This document shows positions 1-7,880 of a DNA stretch of 64,000 nucleotides, in pieces. Source of the DNA: Aneurinibacillus soli (lineage in GTDB: Bacteria > Bacillota > Bacilli > Aneurinibacillales > Aneurinibacillaceae); contig NZ_AP017312.1 in assembly GCF_002355375.1 (NCBI RefSeq), forward strand, positions 1,629,001 to 1,693,000, read 5' to 3'. Position 1 is the stretch's first letter. The number at the start of each line of letters is the position of its first letter. A program made the translations under genes and the position numbers. The notes beneath the pieces were generated by a model that made no database searches, was not told the origin of the DNA, and saw only the letters and a program-made list of their open reading frames with translations.

Positions 1-1248
1 GATATTGGTACATCCAAAGTCAGAGTAATCATTGGAGAAATTAATAGCGGGAGCATTAACATCATTGGAGTCGGAACGGCGGATTCGCACGGAATTAAGA
101 AGGGTGCGATTGTGGATATTGATGAAACGGTTCAGGCCATTCGTGAAGCTGTAGAGAAAGCGGAACGCATGGTCGATTTGCCAATTCATCACGTTGTAGT
201 CGGAATTTCCGGTAACCATATACAACTTCAGGCGAGCCAGGGGGTAGTCGCTGTATCGAGCGAAAATCGCGAGATCGGTGATGACGACATTGAGCGCGTC
301 ATGAAAGCTGCACAGGTGATTGCGATTCCGCCGGAGCGAGAGATTATCGACGTTGTTCCTGTTCAATATATCGTAGATGGACTCGGAGAAATTAGTGATC
401 CGAGGGGCATGCTCGGCGTGCGTCTGGAGATGGAAGGAACAATTATTACCGGGTCAAAGACGGTTATACATAACATTATGCGCTGTGTAGAACGAGCAGG
501 TTTATCAATTGTCGGAATGTATTTAATGCCGCTTGCGTCCAGTGAAATTGCCTTGACGAAGGATGAGAAAAATCTTGGAGTGGTTCTCGTAGATATTGGT
601 GCTGGTTCTACTACGGTATCGGTATTTGAACTTGGTACATTAAGTGCCTTTTCTGTACTTCCAATTGGCGGGGAATACATTACGAATGATATTGCGATTG
701 GACTTAGAACGACAACAGAGGAAGCGAAGCAAATTCAGACTAAGAGTGGCTGTGCGCTTGTAGAGGAAGCAAATGAGGACGAGCGTTTTCATGTAAAGCG
801 AATTGGCAGCGATGTGGACAAGGAGTTTACACAGATCGAACTTGCTAATATTATCGAGCCACGTGCCGCAGAGATTTTTGAGCTTGTAGAAGAAGAACTT
901 GAATCTCTTGGATACGACGCCACGATTCCAAACGGTTTTGTCCTGACGGGAGGTGTGGCCAGCATCCCAGGACTGTTGGAGTTAGCACGCTATGAGCTTC
1001 AGGCGCCCGTGCGGATTGCTATTCCCGATTATATCGGAGTGCGTGACCCAGGGTATACAGCGGGAGTGGGATTGATCAAATACGCTTCCAAATACTATAT
1101 GAATCAGATGCCGCAGCAGTTCGAAGCGAAACAAAGTCAACCGAAAGCGGTACGCAAGCAGCCAGCTGCACCGAAAGCTTCGAAAGAGCCGAAGGAGCAA
1201 GGCGGATTCGTCCGGAAAGTGAAAGACTGGTTCAGCGAGTTTATCTAG
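1..1248 (+). CDS. ftsA: Cell division protein FtsA (5' end outside window)
   Basis: Actin-like ATPase that anchors the FtsZ ring to the membrane and recruits later divisome proteins. The reading frame is open from base 1; the first visible residues (DIGTSKVR) are the actin-fold phosphate-1 motif, so only about ten N-terminal residues are missing and 415 are visible. A second phosphate motif (VDIGAGSTTVSVFE) and the adenosine motif (FVLTGGVASIPG) follow. The tail is a basic linker ending in an amphipathic helix (GGFVRKVKDWFSEFI), the usual membrane-targeting segment. ftsZ follows 36 bases downstream, the standard division pair. Confidence 0.97.
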   Translation, partial: DIGTSKVRVIIGEINSGSINIIGVGTADSHGIKKGAIVDIDETVQAIREAVEKAERMVDLPIHHVVVGISGNHIQLQASQGVVAVSSENREIGDDDIERVMKAAQVIAIPPEREIIDVVPVQYIVDGLGEISDPRGMLGVRLEMEGTIITGSKTVIHNIMRCVERAGLSIVGMYLMPLASSEIALTKDEKNLGVVLVDIGAGSTTVSVFELGTLSAFSVLPIGGEYITNDIAIGLRTTTEEAKQIQTKSGCALVEEANEDERFHVKRIGSDVDKEFTQIELANIIEPRAAEIFELVEEELESLGYDATIPNGFVLTGGVASIPGLLELARYELQAPVRIAIPDYIGVRDPGYTAGVGLIKYASKYYMNQMPQQFEAKQSQPKAVRKQPAAPKASKEPKEQGGFVRKVKDWFSEFI

Positions 1249-1284
1249 AACTGTTTGCATGATAAGTGGGGGGGACTTTATTAC

Positions 1285-2475
1285 ATGTTGGAATTCGACC
1301 TTGAAATGGATACACTAGCACAAATAAAAGTAATTGGGGTTGGGGGCGGTGGAAGTAACGCTGTTAACCGAATGATTGAAGGTGGCATTCAGGGCGTTGA
1401 ATTCATCTCGGTCAATACAGATTATCAGGCGTTGAATCTGTCTAAAGCACAGCATAAGTTGCAGATTGGCGGTAAACTTACACGTGGTCTTGGAGCTGGA
1501 GCGAATCCAGAAGTCGGCAAGAAAGCAGCGGAAGAAAGTCGTGAACAGTTAGAGCAGGCACTGCGTGGCGCAGATCTTGTATTTGTAACAGCCGGTATGG
1601 GTGGCGGTACAGGTACGGGAGCGGCTCCGGTTATTGCAGAGATCGCGAAAGAAATCGGTGCGCTCACAGTAGGGGTTGTAACCCGACCATTTACATTTGA
1701 AGGGCGCAAGCGATCCCAGCAGGCCGACAGCGGAATTTGTTCTTTGAAAGAAAAAGTAGACACACTCATCGTCATTCCAAACGACCGCCTGCTTGAGATT
1801 GTGGACAAGAATACACCAATGCTCGAAGCATTCCGCCAAGCGGATAATGTGTTGAGTCAGGGTGTGCAGGGCATCTCAGACTTGATTGCGGTTCCGGGCT
1901 TGATTAACCTTGATTTCGCAGACGTCAAAACGATTATGACGGAGCGTGGATCTGCCTTGATGGGAATCGGGATTGGAACAGGTGAGAACCGTGCAGCGGA
2001 AGCGGCACGACGTGCAATCTGCAGTCCGCTTCTTGAAACATCCATTGACGGCGCACGTGGTGTGTTGTTGAATATTACAGGCGGCACAAACTTAAGCTTG
2101 TATGAAGTAAATGAAGCAGCGGATATTGTAGCATCTGCTTCTGACCCGGAAGTGAACATGATTTTTGGTTCAGTAATTAATGAGAATCTGAAAGATGAGA
2201 TCATTGTAACTGTAATTGCAACAGGATTTGAAGAAGCGCAACAGGCAAACTTGCGCCGCGCACAGGCGGATGCGAGTCAGAAAGGTACGGCGCAAGCTGG
2301 AAACTTAAAACCGATGCGCCGCCAGCGTGCTGTTGAAGTGGAAGTAGAAGAGGAAGAAGTGCAGCAAGCTCCACCAGCTCGCATGGAGCCGCGCACAGGT
2401 GGCTCCTCGCTGAACAATCTCGACAATCTCGACATTCCAACGTTCCTGCGTAATCGCCGGAGTCGAAAGAAATAA
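1285..2475 (+). CDS. ftsZ: Cell division GTPase FtsZ
   Basis: Tubulin-like GTPase that polymerises into the cytokinetic ring at mid-cell. The 396-residue protein has the glycine-rich N-terminal loop ([15 protein letters not shown]), the tubulin signature GGGTGTG at residues 106-112, an acidic/glutamine linker after about residue 320, and the conserved C-terminal peptide (DIPTFLR) that binds FtsA and SepF. I chose the ATG at 1285 because a G-rich SD lies just upstream and MLEFD is the usual start; an in-frame ATG at 1255 lacks such a site. A hairpin terminator follows the stop. Confidence 0.97.
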   Translation: MLEFDLEMDTLAQIKVIGVGGGGSNAVNRMIEGGIQGVEFISVNTDYQALNLSKAQHKLQIGGKLTRGLGAGANPEVGKKAAEESREQLEQALRGADLVFVTAGMGGGTGTGAAPVIAEIAKEIGALTVGVVTRPFTFEGRKRSQQADSGICSLKEKVDTLIVIPNDRLLEIVDKNTPMLEAFRQADNVLSQGVQGISDLIAVPGLINLDFADVKTIMTERGSALMGIGIGTGENRAAEAARRAICSPLLETSIDGARGVLLNITGGTNLSLYEVNEAADIVASASDPEVNMIFGSVINENLKDEIIVTVIATGFEEAQQANLRRAQADASQKGTAQAGNLKPMRRQRAVEVEVEEEEVQQAPPARMEPRTGGSSLNNLDNLDIPTFLRNRRSRKK

Positions 2476-2493
2476 TCATCAGCAATAAAATAG

Positions 2494-2543
2494 AAGAGGC
2501 TGTCTTACCGTCATACTATGGCGGATAAGGCAGCCTCTTTCTT
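2494..2543 (+). terminator. Intrinsic terminator after ftsZ
   Basis: Arms AAGAGGCTG (2494-2502) and CAGCCTCTT (2531-2539) pair, and the stem continues inward with CTTACCG/CGGATAAG. The T-run is short and interrupted. It closes the ftsA-ftsZ unit. Confidence 0.7.
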
Positions 2544-2549
2544 AGTGTA

Positions 2550-2806
2550 GAGGTGATTTTCTCCAAAGTGTGGTGGAGGAGCAGGATCGGGCAGGGCCTC
2601 GTCACTTTGGTACGCTTACGAAGAAGTGGGAACTGTCCGCTCCAGGTGCCAGGCGAACTCGCCCACAAAAGATGCCCGCGATGTATCCACATGGAAGCAT
2701 TGTGGGCAAAAGCCCGTTCGTCTGACCCCTCCGCTGGGGAGTCGCGTACAAGCGTTCCGTTGCCCCGTCCAATCCTGCTCCTGACACAGTTTGGATGAAA
2801 AACCTC
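2550..2806 (+). repeat. Structured intergenic element, copy 1
   Basis: One of eight related elements in the window; I do not recognise the family. Ends form a long imperfect inverted repeat (CCAAAGTGTGGTGGAGGAG at 2563 onward against CTCCTGACACAGTTTGG ending near 2795), extended outward by GAGGT/ACCTC. Two inner helices are visible: GTACGC 2610-2615 with GCGTAC 2744-2749, and GCCCACAA 2661-2668 with TTGTGGGC 2700-2707. Both helices occur with different but still complementary sequences in other copies. The + orientation is defined by reading TGTCCGCTCCAGG. Open frames inside it are by-products of the palindrome. Confidence 0.85.
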
Positions 2807-2915
2807 AAGCATAATCAAGAGGCTGAGCTTTGCTATGCAAGTAAAAAATGAGGAAGCGGTCTTATGAAAAGTCAGTGGCTATCGAGCAAAACCGTTCTGG
2901 CGTCGAGTGGGTTTT
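2807..2915. other. Spacer between two element copies, nothing recognised
   Basis: About 110 bases between element copies 1 and 2. I see no convincing open frame with a ribosome binding site, no terminator and no promoter. Confidence 0.4.
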
Positions 2916-3169
2916 GGTAAATCGAAACGTTGTTAGGAGTGGGAGAAGAGAGAAGCAAGAGAGCGCCTTTACGCGCCTACTCAGCGGAGGGAGAACGGCG
3001 AACGGGCCTTTGCCCGCAATGCTTCTGTGAAAAAACATCGGGGGGTTCCTTTTGCGGGCGAGTTCGTTGGGCTCCCGAAGCGGACAGTATATACTTCCCA
3101 GCAAAGCGTAATAAAGCGAACGGATTCTCTCTTTTCCCACTCCCTCACTACACGTTGTCGATTTCACCT
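2916..3169 (-). repeat. Structured intergenic element, copy 2
   Basis: Opposite orientation to copy 1. Outer arms pair over more than 30 positions: AGGAGTGGGAGAAGAGAGAA near 2936 against TTCTCTCTTTTCCCACTCCC near 3125, extended by AAATCGA/TCGATTT. Inner helices: TTACGC 2969-2974 with GCGTAA 3106-3111, and GCCCGCAA 3012-3019 with TTGCGGGC 3052-3059. The right end runs into the stop codon (3164-3166) of the leftward membrane protein gene. Confidence 0.85.
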
Positions 3170-3766
3170 GAAAAAACGAAGCTGCCGATCATGAACACGG
3201 GCAAGCAGCAGCTGGGCTACAATGGCTCCGATAAGCGCAAACAGCATATCCCACTGTGAATCCCACACATCGCCTTGTGTACCAAGGAATGCGTCCGCCG
3301 CCGTCCCAGTAGCCAGTGCCATCCCGAATTCAAGCAGTTCATAAAAGGCGCTAAAAGCAAGACAAATGCTTACGACAAGAAAGAAAAGCCAGCCGTGACC
3401 TCTGACAACTTGCTTACGTATCAGAATCTCTCTAACTAGTATCGCTGGAATGAATCCCTGTGCAAAATGGCCGAGTCGGTCATAATAATTCCGGTCCAGG
3501 TCATATGCGTCGCGTAGCCAGTTAAACAGCGGCATCTCCGCATACGTATAATGTCCACCTACCACCAGAATAAGTGCATGTATCCAGAGCAGCCCATACA
3601 AAAGCGGTGTAAGTCGAAACGTGCGGTATGTCCAAACGAGAATCAGTCCCCCAATCACCGCAGGAGCCACTTCCAAATACCATGTAAAGCGATCTTTAGG
3701 TGCAATCCCGGACCAGATAAAGATAAGTAGAAAACTTGCCAGGAGCAGAAGAGGCAATTGCTTCAT
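3164..3766 (-). CDS. DUF2238 (YjdF-type) integral membrane protein
   Basis: A 200-residue multipass membrane protein of unknown function. It has about six hydrophobic segments and a central polar motif (YYDRLGHFAQGF) followed by a helix with YELLEFG and a late GDVWDSQWDM motif; together these are typical of the DUF2238/YjdF family. It stands alone, divergent from spoIIGA, and its stop codon lies inside the arm of a structured repeat. An SD (AAAGGGGA on the minus strand) precedes the ATG. A palindrome and a TATAAT-like box lie 20-45 bases upstream. The role cannot be inferred from context. Confidence 0.85.
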   Translation of the reverse strand: MKQLPLLLLASFLLIFIWSGIAPKDRFTWYLEVAPAVIGGLILVWTYRTFRLTPLLYGLLWIHALILVVGGHYTYAEMPLFNWLRDAYDLDRNYYDRLGHFAQGFIPAILVREILIRKQVVRGHGWLFFLVVSICLAFSAFYELLEFGMALATGTAADAFLGTQGDVWDSQWDMLFALIGAIVAQLLLARVHDRQLRFFR

Positions 3767-3788
3767 AAAAGTCCCCTTTCAACTATTT

Positions 3789-3807
3789 TTTCTATATTAT
3801 ATAGAAA
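3789..3807. promoter_or_regulatory. Perfect 8-bp palindrome upstream of the DUF2238 gene
   Basis: TTTCTATA and TATAGAAA are separated by TTA. The palindrome overlaps a TATAAT-like -10 box read leftward toward the DUF2238 gene, a plausible operator position. No matching second site is visible, so this is suggestive only. Confidence 0.3.
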
Positions 3808-3843
3808 GTTTGCGTGTGTAGTAGTGTCTTTGTTCTATCGTTT

Positions 3844-3932
3844 TTTGTCGGATTTTATCCAAATATCCCTCATAATTTGTCTGAATTTTTCATACGATTT
3901 AGGGACAATGCTATTGTCTTCTATGTGATAAT
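3844..3932 (+). promoter_or_regulatory. Probable Spo0A-controlled promoter of spoIIGA
   Basis: Two sequences resemble the 0A box TTTGTCRAA: TTTGTCGGA at 3844-3852 and TTTGTCTGA at 3876-3884, 32 bases apart (three helical turns). Downstream are GGGACA (3902-3907) and GATAAT (3927-3932) with a 19-base spacer. In B. subtilis the spoIIG operon is a classic target of phosphorylated Spo0A acting with sigma-A at a promoter of unusually long spacing; the layout here fits, but each box has one or two mismatches. Confidence 0.5.
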
Positions 3933-3973
3933 GAAAACGTACAGAGGTTACCCGTGAGAGGGGGCAGGATGTT

Positions 3974-4888
3974 ATGGTGATGTATGCCGACATTGTGTTT
4001 GTCACCAATGCTGTGATTGATTATACGCTACTTGTTGCTACTGGAACGGTATGTCGGCAACCGATGCACCGGGGGCGCTTGCTGCTTGCTTCTTTTATAG
4101 GAGCTGCGTATACGGTTTTTTTATTTTTTCCGCCTTTATCATTTGCTTTTACTTTTATAGCCAAGTGGTTATTTTCTTGCCTGATGCTTTTCATCGCATT
4201 CGGCTGGACGAATGCGTGGACAATGCTGCGCCTGCTTGCAGCGTTGTATGGAGCTTCTTTTTTTATCGGAGGTGGCCTGTTCGCACTTCATTATTACATG
4301 GAGCAGCAAAGTGAGATTGTTAACGGGATTGTTGTCACGCATACAGGAAGGCAACCTGCTCTCTGGTTGCTTGTTCTTGGATTTCCAGCTCTTTGGTGGG
4401 GGGTACGAAGCGGGTATCGGGCGCTGAAGGCCAGCCGCCAGACAGATGTACAGCATGTCAGACTTGAGATCGAGCTGTTTACTCACACGGTGGCCTGCAC
4501 GGGCTTTATTGACACCGGCAATCGATTGCACGATCCGCTCTCCCGTGCACCCGTAACGATTACGGAACTCGCGGTCTGGAATGAAGTCATCCCGGAAGCG
4601 CTTATGGCTCAGATTGAAGCCGGGATGCCCGATACGGGGCAATTATCCGACGAGGAGTACCGGTGGTTTGAGCGCATTCGTTTCATTCCGTATCGGACGG
4701 TTTCGAGCGAAACGAGTCTGCTCGTAGCACTCCGGCCAGATACGGTGCGAGTGTACACCGAAAGTGATATCTATCAACCGGAAGGCATGTTAATTGGTCT
4801 GCGCCCAGGTACGTTGTCATCAGGTGGCACCTATCAGGCGATTGTTCATCCACAGGCGTTCGCAGGAGAACACCATCTTGCGTCGTAA
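3974..4888 (+). CDS. spoIIGA: Sporulation sigma-E factor-processing peptidase SpoIIGA
   Basis: Membrane-embedded aspartic protease that removes the pro-sequence of sigma-E in the mother cell after SpoIIR signalling. The first 150 residues or so contain about five hydrophobic segments; the cytoplasmic half carries the catalytic motif [16 protein letters not shown] with Asp at residue 180, close to D183 of B. subtilis. Length 304 is normal. The ATG at 3974 follows a G-rich SD; an ATG two codons later is also possible. sigE follows 19 bases after the stop, as in other Bacillales, so protease and substrate are co-transcribed. Confidence 0.95.
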   Translation: MVMYADIVFVTNAVIDYTLLVATGTVCRQPMHRGRLLLASFIGAAYTVFLFFPPLSFAFTFIAKWLFSCLMLFIAFGWTNAWTMLRLLAALYGASFFIGGGLFALHYYMEQQSEIVNGIVVTHTGRQPALWLLVLGFPALWWGVRSGYRALKASRQTDVQHVRLEIELFTHTVACTGFIDTGNRLHDPLSRAPVTITELAVWNEVIPEALMAQIEAGMPDTGQLSDEEYRWFERIRFIPYRTVSSETSLLVALRPDTVRVYTESDIYQPEGMLIGLRPGTLSSGGTYQAIVHPQAFAGEHHLAS

Positions 4889-4907
4889 CAAAAAAGGGGG
4901 AAGCATA

Positions 4908-5627
4908 ATGGTCAAGCTGCGGCTTATGGTTCAGTTATGGTGGTACCGCCTGCTCATTCGGCTCGGCACTCGCACAGAGGAAGTTCATTATATTGGAGGG
5001 AGTGAAGCACTGCCACCACCTTTGAATCGGGAGGAAGAAGAGTATTTGCTCAGCCGTCTGCATACGGGTGATCCGGCTATTCGTTCGATGCTGATTGAGC
5101 GGAACTTACGGCTTGTTGTGTACATTGCCCGCAAATTTGAGAACACTGGCATTAATATTGAAGATTTGGTCAGCATTGGCACCATCGGTCTTATTAAGGC
5201 AGTCAATACGTTTGATCCTGAGAAAAAAATCAAGCTGGCTACGTATGCGTCGCGCTGTATTGAAAATGAGATTTTGATGTTTTTGCGCCGTAACAGCAAG
5301 ATAAAATCAGAAGTATCGTTTGACGAGCCGCTAAATATTGATTGGGATGGTAATGAATTATTGCTCTCCGATGTGCTAGGAACAGAAAATGATATTATTT
5401 ATCGCGATCTCGAAGAGCAGGTAGACAAGAAGCTGCTGTATAAAGCGCTGGATAAGCTGAGTGAGCGTGAGCGCGTGATTATGGAGATGCGGTTTGGGCT
5501 AAATGGAGAAGAGGAGAAAACGCAGAAGGATGTAGCTGATATTCTCGGAATCTCCCAGTCGTATATTTCACGCCTGGAGAAGCGCATCATCAAACGACTG
5601 CAAAAGGAGTTTAATAAGATGCTATAA
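4908..5627 (+). CDS. sigE: RNA polymerase sporulation sigma factor sigma-E precursor
   Basis: Directs early mother-cell transcription after asymmetric division. 239 residues. The first 27-28 are a basic, tryptophan-containing pro-sequence ([20 protein letters not shown]) ending at [13 protein letters not shown], where SpoIIGA cleaves in relatives. Regions 2.1-2.4 ([20 protein letters not shown] onward) and region 4.2 with a helix-turn-helix ([20 protein letters not shown]) are intact. ATG 4908 is preceded by AAAGGGGGAA; the frame runs open further upstream but only this start restores the pro-sequence. Confidence 0.97.
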   Translation: MVKLRLMVQLWWYRLLIRLGTRTEEVHYIGGSEALPPPLNREEEEYLLSRLHTGDPAIRSMLIERNLRLVVYIARKFENTGINIEDLVSIGTIGLIKAVNTFDPEKKIKLATYASRCIENEILMFLRRNSKIKSEVSFDEPLNIDWDGNELLLSDVLGTENDIIYRDLEEQVDKKLLYKALDKLSERERVIMEMRFGLNGEEEKTQKDVADILGISQSYISRLEKRIIKRLQKEFNKML

Positions 5628-5638
5628 ACGTGTGAATT

Positions 5639-5678
5639 GCAGGGCAATTCGGAAGCGACAGTCTCCCGGTTGTCCTGC
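5639..5678 (+). promoter_or_regulatory. Hairpin between sigE and sigG
   Basis: GCAGGGCAA (5639-5647) pairs with TTGTCCTGC (5670-5678), one position mismatched, and is followed by ATAATTTTT. It could weakly terminate read-through from the spoIIGA-sigE transcript or shape the long sigG leader, so that sigG is not made too early. The end of the hairpin touches the -35-like element of the sigG promoter. Confidence 0.45.
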
Positions 5679-5705
5679 ATAATTTTTCCCTCTGCGGAGA
5701 TACTT
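5677..5705 (+). promoter_or_regulatory. Sigma-F-type promoter of sigG
   Basis: GCATA (5677-5681) matches the sigma-F -35 consensus GywTA, and GGAGATACTT (5696-5705) matches the -10 consensus GGnnAnAnTw. The spacer is 14 bases, one shorter than the usual 15. sigG is a known sigma-F target in the forespore of B. subtilis. Confidence 0.55.
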
Positions 5706-5741
5706 ATCTGTAACGCTGGCTCCATCAGGAGGGAAACATAC

Positions 5742-6518
5742 GTGACACGTAACAAGGTAGAAATCTGCGGCGTAGATACAGCCAAGCTTCCCGTACTGAC
5801 CAATGTGCAGATGAGGGATTTGTTTGAGAGGCTGCAGAGCGGAGAATACACAGCAAGAGAGCAATTAGTAAATGGCAACTTACGCCTGGTGTTAAGCGTT
5901 ATCCAGCGCTTCAACAATCGCGGAGAATACGTTGATGACTTGTTTCAAGTCGGCTGTATCGGGCTGATGAAAGCCATTGATAATTTTGATTTGAGCCAGA
6001 ATGTCAAGTTTTCAACGTATGCGGTTCCGATGATTATTGGGGAGATTCGCCGGTATTTGCGGGACAACAATCCGATCCGCGTCTCCCGCTCGCTGCGAGA
6101 TATTGCGTACAAGGCCTTACAAGTACGCGATACGTTGACTAACAAAAATTCGCGTGAACCGACCATTCATGAAATATCAGAAGTGCTCAATGTGCCGAAG
6201 GAAGATGTGGTGTTTGCACTTGATGCCATTCAAGACCCGGTATCGCTGTTTGAGCCGATTTATCAGGATGGTGGTGATCCGATTTTTGTGATGGATCAGA
6301 TTAGTGATGAGCGAAATAAGGACAGCCAGTGGACGGAAGAGATTGCCCTTCGTGAAGCAATGCGCCGTCTGAGCGAGCGGGAGAAAATGATTTTATCCAT
6401 GCGTTTCTTTGAAGGAAAAACCCAGATGGAGGTCGCGGACGAAATAGGTATCTCGCAGGCGCAGGTGTCGCGTCTGGAGAAAGCGGCGATTTCACAAATG
6501 CATAAGCATGTACAGTAG
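5742..6518 (+). CDS. sigG: RNA polymerase sporulation sigma factor sigma-G
   Basis: Late forespore sigma factor. 258 residues, with the strongly conserved start TRNKVEICGVDTAKLPVL, region 2 (NRGEYVDDLFQVGCIGLMKAIDNFDL), an extended -10 recognition segment (NNPIRVSRSLRDIAYKALQ) and a C-terminal helix-turn-helix (TQMEVADEIGISQAQVSRLEK). GTG 5742 is chosen because TCAGGAGGG lies just upstream and the conserved N-terminus begins there. It sits 114 bases after sigE, the standard order, with its own probable sigma-F promoter and an intervening hairpin. Confidence 0.97.
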   Translation: MTRNKVEICGVDTAKLPVLTNVQMRDLFERLQSGEYTAREQLVNGNLRLVLSVIQRFNNRGEYVDDLFQVGCIGLMKAIDNFDLSQNVKFSTYAVPMIIGEIRRYLRDNNPIRVSRSLRDIAYKALQVRDTLTNKNSREPTIHEISEVLNVPKEDVVFALDAIQDPVSLFEPIYQDGGDPIFVMDQISDERNKDSQWTEEIALREAMRRLSEREKMILSMRFFEGKTQMEVADEIGISQAQVSRLEKAAISQMHKHVQ

Positions 6519-6542
6519 AGAAAATAAGATAATTGAATAAAC

Positions 6543-6583
6543 AAAAAAAGTCCGCTTCCTTTGGAGGAATGCGGACTTTTTTT
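6543..6583. terminator. Bidirectional terminator, sigG / binding-protein gene
   Basis: AGTCCGC-TTCCT pairs with AGGAA-GCGGACT, with an A-run on the left and a T-run on the right. It serves both the rightward sigG transcript and the leftward gene that ends at 6596. Confidence 0.85.
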
Positions 6584-6595
6584 GTTTTCCTATAC

Positions 6596-7366
6596 TTATT
6601 TATTGAAGTATTTTGCGTAAATCTTGTCATATGTGCCGTCTGCTTTTACAGCTTTCAGACCTTTATTAAGTGTATTGAGTAACTCTTTGTTGCCTTTTTT
6701 AACTGCGATGCCGTATTGTTCCTGATTGATTGTTTTATCTTCTACGATTTTTACATCATTGAGCTGAAGCTGTTCTTTAAACTTTTTAATCACTGCGTTA
6801 TCAGCTACGACTGCATCAATGCGTCCATTTTTCATATCATCAATCGCGCTTGCAATATCATCGAAGCCTTTTAACCCTGTATATCCTTTACCGAAGTTCT
6901 TTTCCACAACTGCTTGACCGGTTGTACCGGATTGAACACCGATTTTTTTTCCTTTCAGGTCAGCGATTGTTTTTACGTCTGGTGCAGAATTTTTGAGTAG
7001 AATAGCTTGCTTGGCTGTGAAATACGGATCTGTGAAATCAAATTGCTTTTTGCGGTCATCATTCATCGTAATGCCGGCAATCCCTACTTGGACCGAACCG
7101 TTCTCAAGACCGGCCATCATCGGGTCCCAGCCAACGTGTTTTGCTTCAATGTTCATATTTTGCGACTTGGCGATAGCATTGATGAGATCGATGTCGAAGC
7201 CTTCCGGTTTGCCGTCTGGAGCGAGGGATTCAAACGGAGGGAAGGATGCGTCTGTACCGACGATAATTTTGTTAGCTGCTTGGCCGTCTCCTTTGCTGCC
7301 GCAGCCGACAGCGAATACTGTCAATGCGAGCATAGCGATGAGAAGGGCTGTCCATTTTTTCTTCAT
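6596..7366 (-). CDS. Amino-acid ABC transporter substrate-binding lipoprotein
   Basis: Family 3 periplasmic-type binding protein of 256 residues, lipid-anchored on the outer face of the membrane. The signal peptide (MKKKWTALLIAMLALTVFAVGCG) ends in a lipobox with Cys22. The mature part has the family pattern: VGTDASFPPFE, the GFDIDLINAIAK segment, DFTDPYFTAKQAILLK, a KGKKIGVQSGTTG hinge and the late YGIAVKKGN. The ligand is probably a polar or basic amino acid, by family only. No permease or ATPase gene lies beside it, so it is an orphan here and must pair with components encoded elsewhere. Confidence 0.88.
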   Translation of the reverse strand: MKKKWTALLIAMLALTVFAVGCGSKGDGQAANKIIVGTDASFPPFESLAPDGKPEGFDIDLINAIAKSQNMNIEAKHVGWDPMMAGLENGSVQVGIAGITMNDDRKKQFDFTDPYFTAKQAILLKNSAPDVKTIADLKGKKIGVQSGTTGQAVVEKNFGKGYTGLKGFDDIASAIDDMKNGRIDAVVADNAVIKKFKEQLQLNDVKIVEDKTINQEQYGIAVKKGNKELLNTLNKGLKAVKADGTYDKIYAKYFNK

Positions 7367-7543
7367 CTATGAGTACCTCCTGCTGTAAATTGTTTATTTA
7401 TAAACGTATGTCGATAAGTATACAAATCGAATTTTATTCTGACAAGGGATTTAGGACAAAACGCACTTTTAGGACATTTCGTAAAATTTGAACATATACT
7501 AGCAGTACAAAGCAGGCTGAAGTCGAAGGGTGAGGTGAAGCAA

Positions 7544-7822
7544 ATGATTAAGATTTCTGAATTCCAGGAAAAGGATGTTGTGAACGTGGTAGACGGCAAA
7601 AATCTTGGCCAGGTGACGGATCTTGAGATTAATCTGCAGATTGGGCGGGTAGAAGCAATTGTTGTACCGGGTAAGGGGAATGGAAAGTTTTTCGGATTTT
7701 TTGGTGGTGGTGAGGACATTACTATTCCGTGGCGAAATATTGTAAAAATCGGGCGGGATGTCATCCTGGTTCGAATGGATGATGTGGTTTCTGCAGCTAA
7801 ACCGAGTGAACATTTGTCATAA
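7544..7822 (+). CDS. ymxH: YlmC/YmxH family PRC-barrel sporulation protein
   Basis: Small PRC-barrel protein of 92 residues (ISEFQEKDVVNVVDGKNLGQV, then GGGEDITIPWRNIVKIGRDVILVR). Members are found in spore formers next to the ylm genes; the biochemical role is not established. ATG 7544 follows GAGGTGA at five bases; a GTG three codons upstream is inside the SD and is not used. A TATACT box at about 7495-7500 may be its -10 element; upstream are two copies of TTTAGGACA (7450-7458 and 7468-7476). Confidence 0.82.
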   Translation: MIKISEFQEKDVVNVVDGKNLGQVTDLEINLQIGRVEAIVVPGKGNGKFFGFFGGGEDITIPWRNIVKIGRDVILVRMDDVVSAAKPSEHLS

Positions 7823-7880
7823 CCTTTCCTTTTCTTATACATCACACAATGATAAGATTCAGTATATAAGGAGGGAGACG

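Noticed and set aside
2553-2798. Open frames inside the repeats (also 27301-27603, 27678-27983 and others) whose translations resemble each other
   Set aside because: The similarity comes from the shared DNA repeat. The frames lack consistent start signals, occur on both strands of the palindromes and are not maintained between copies.
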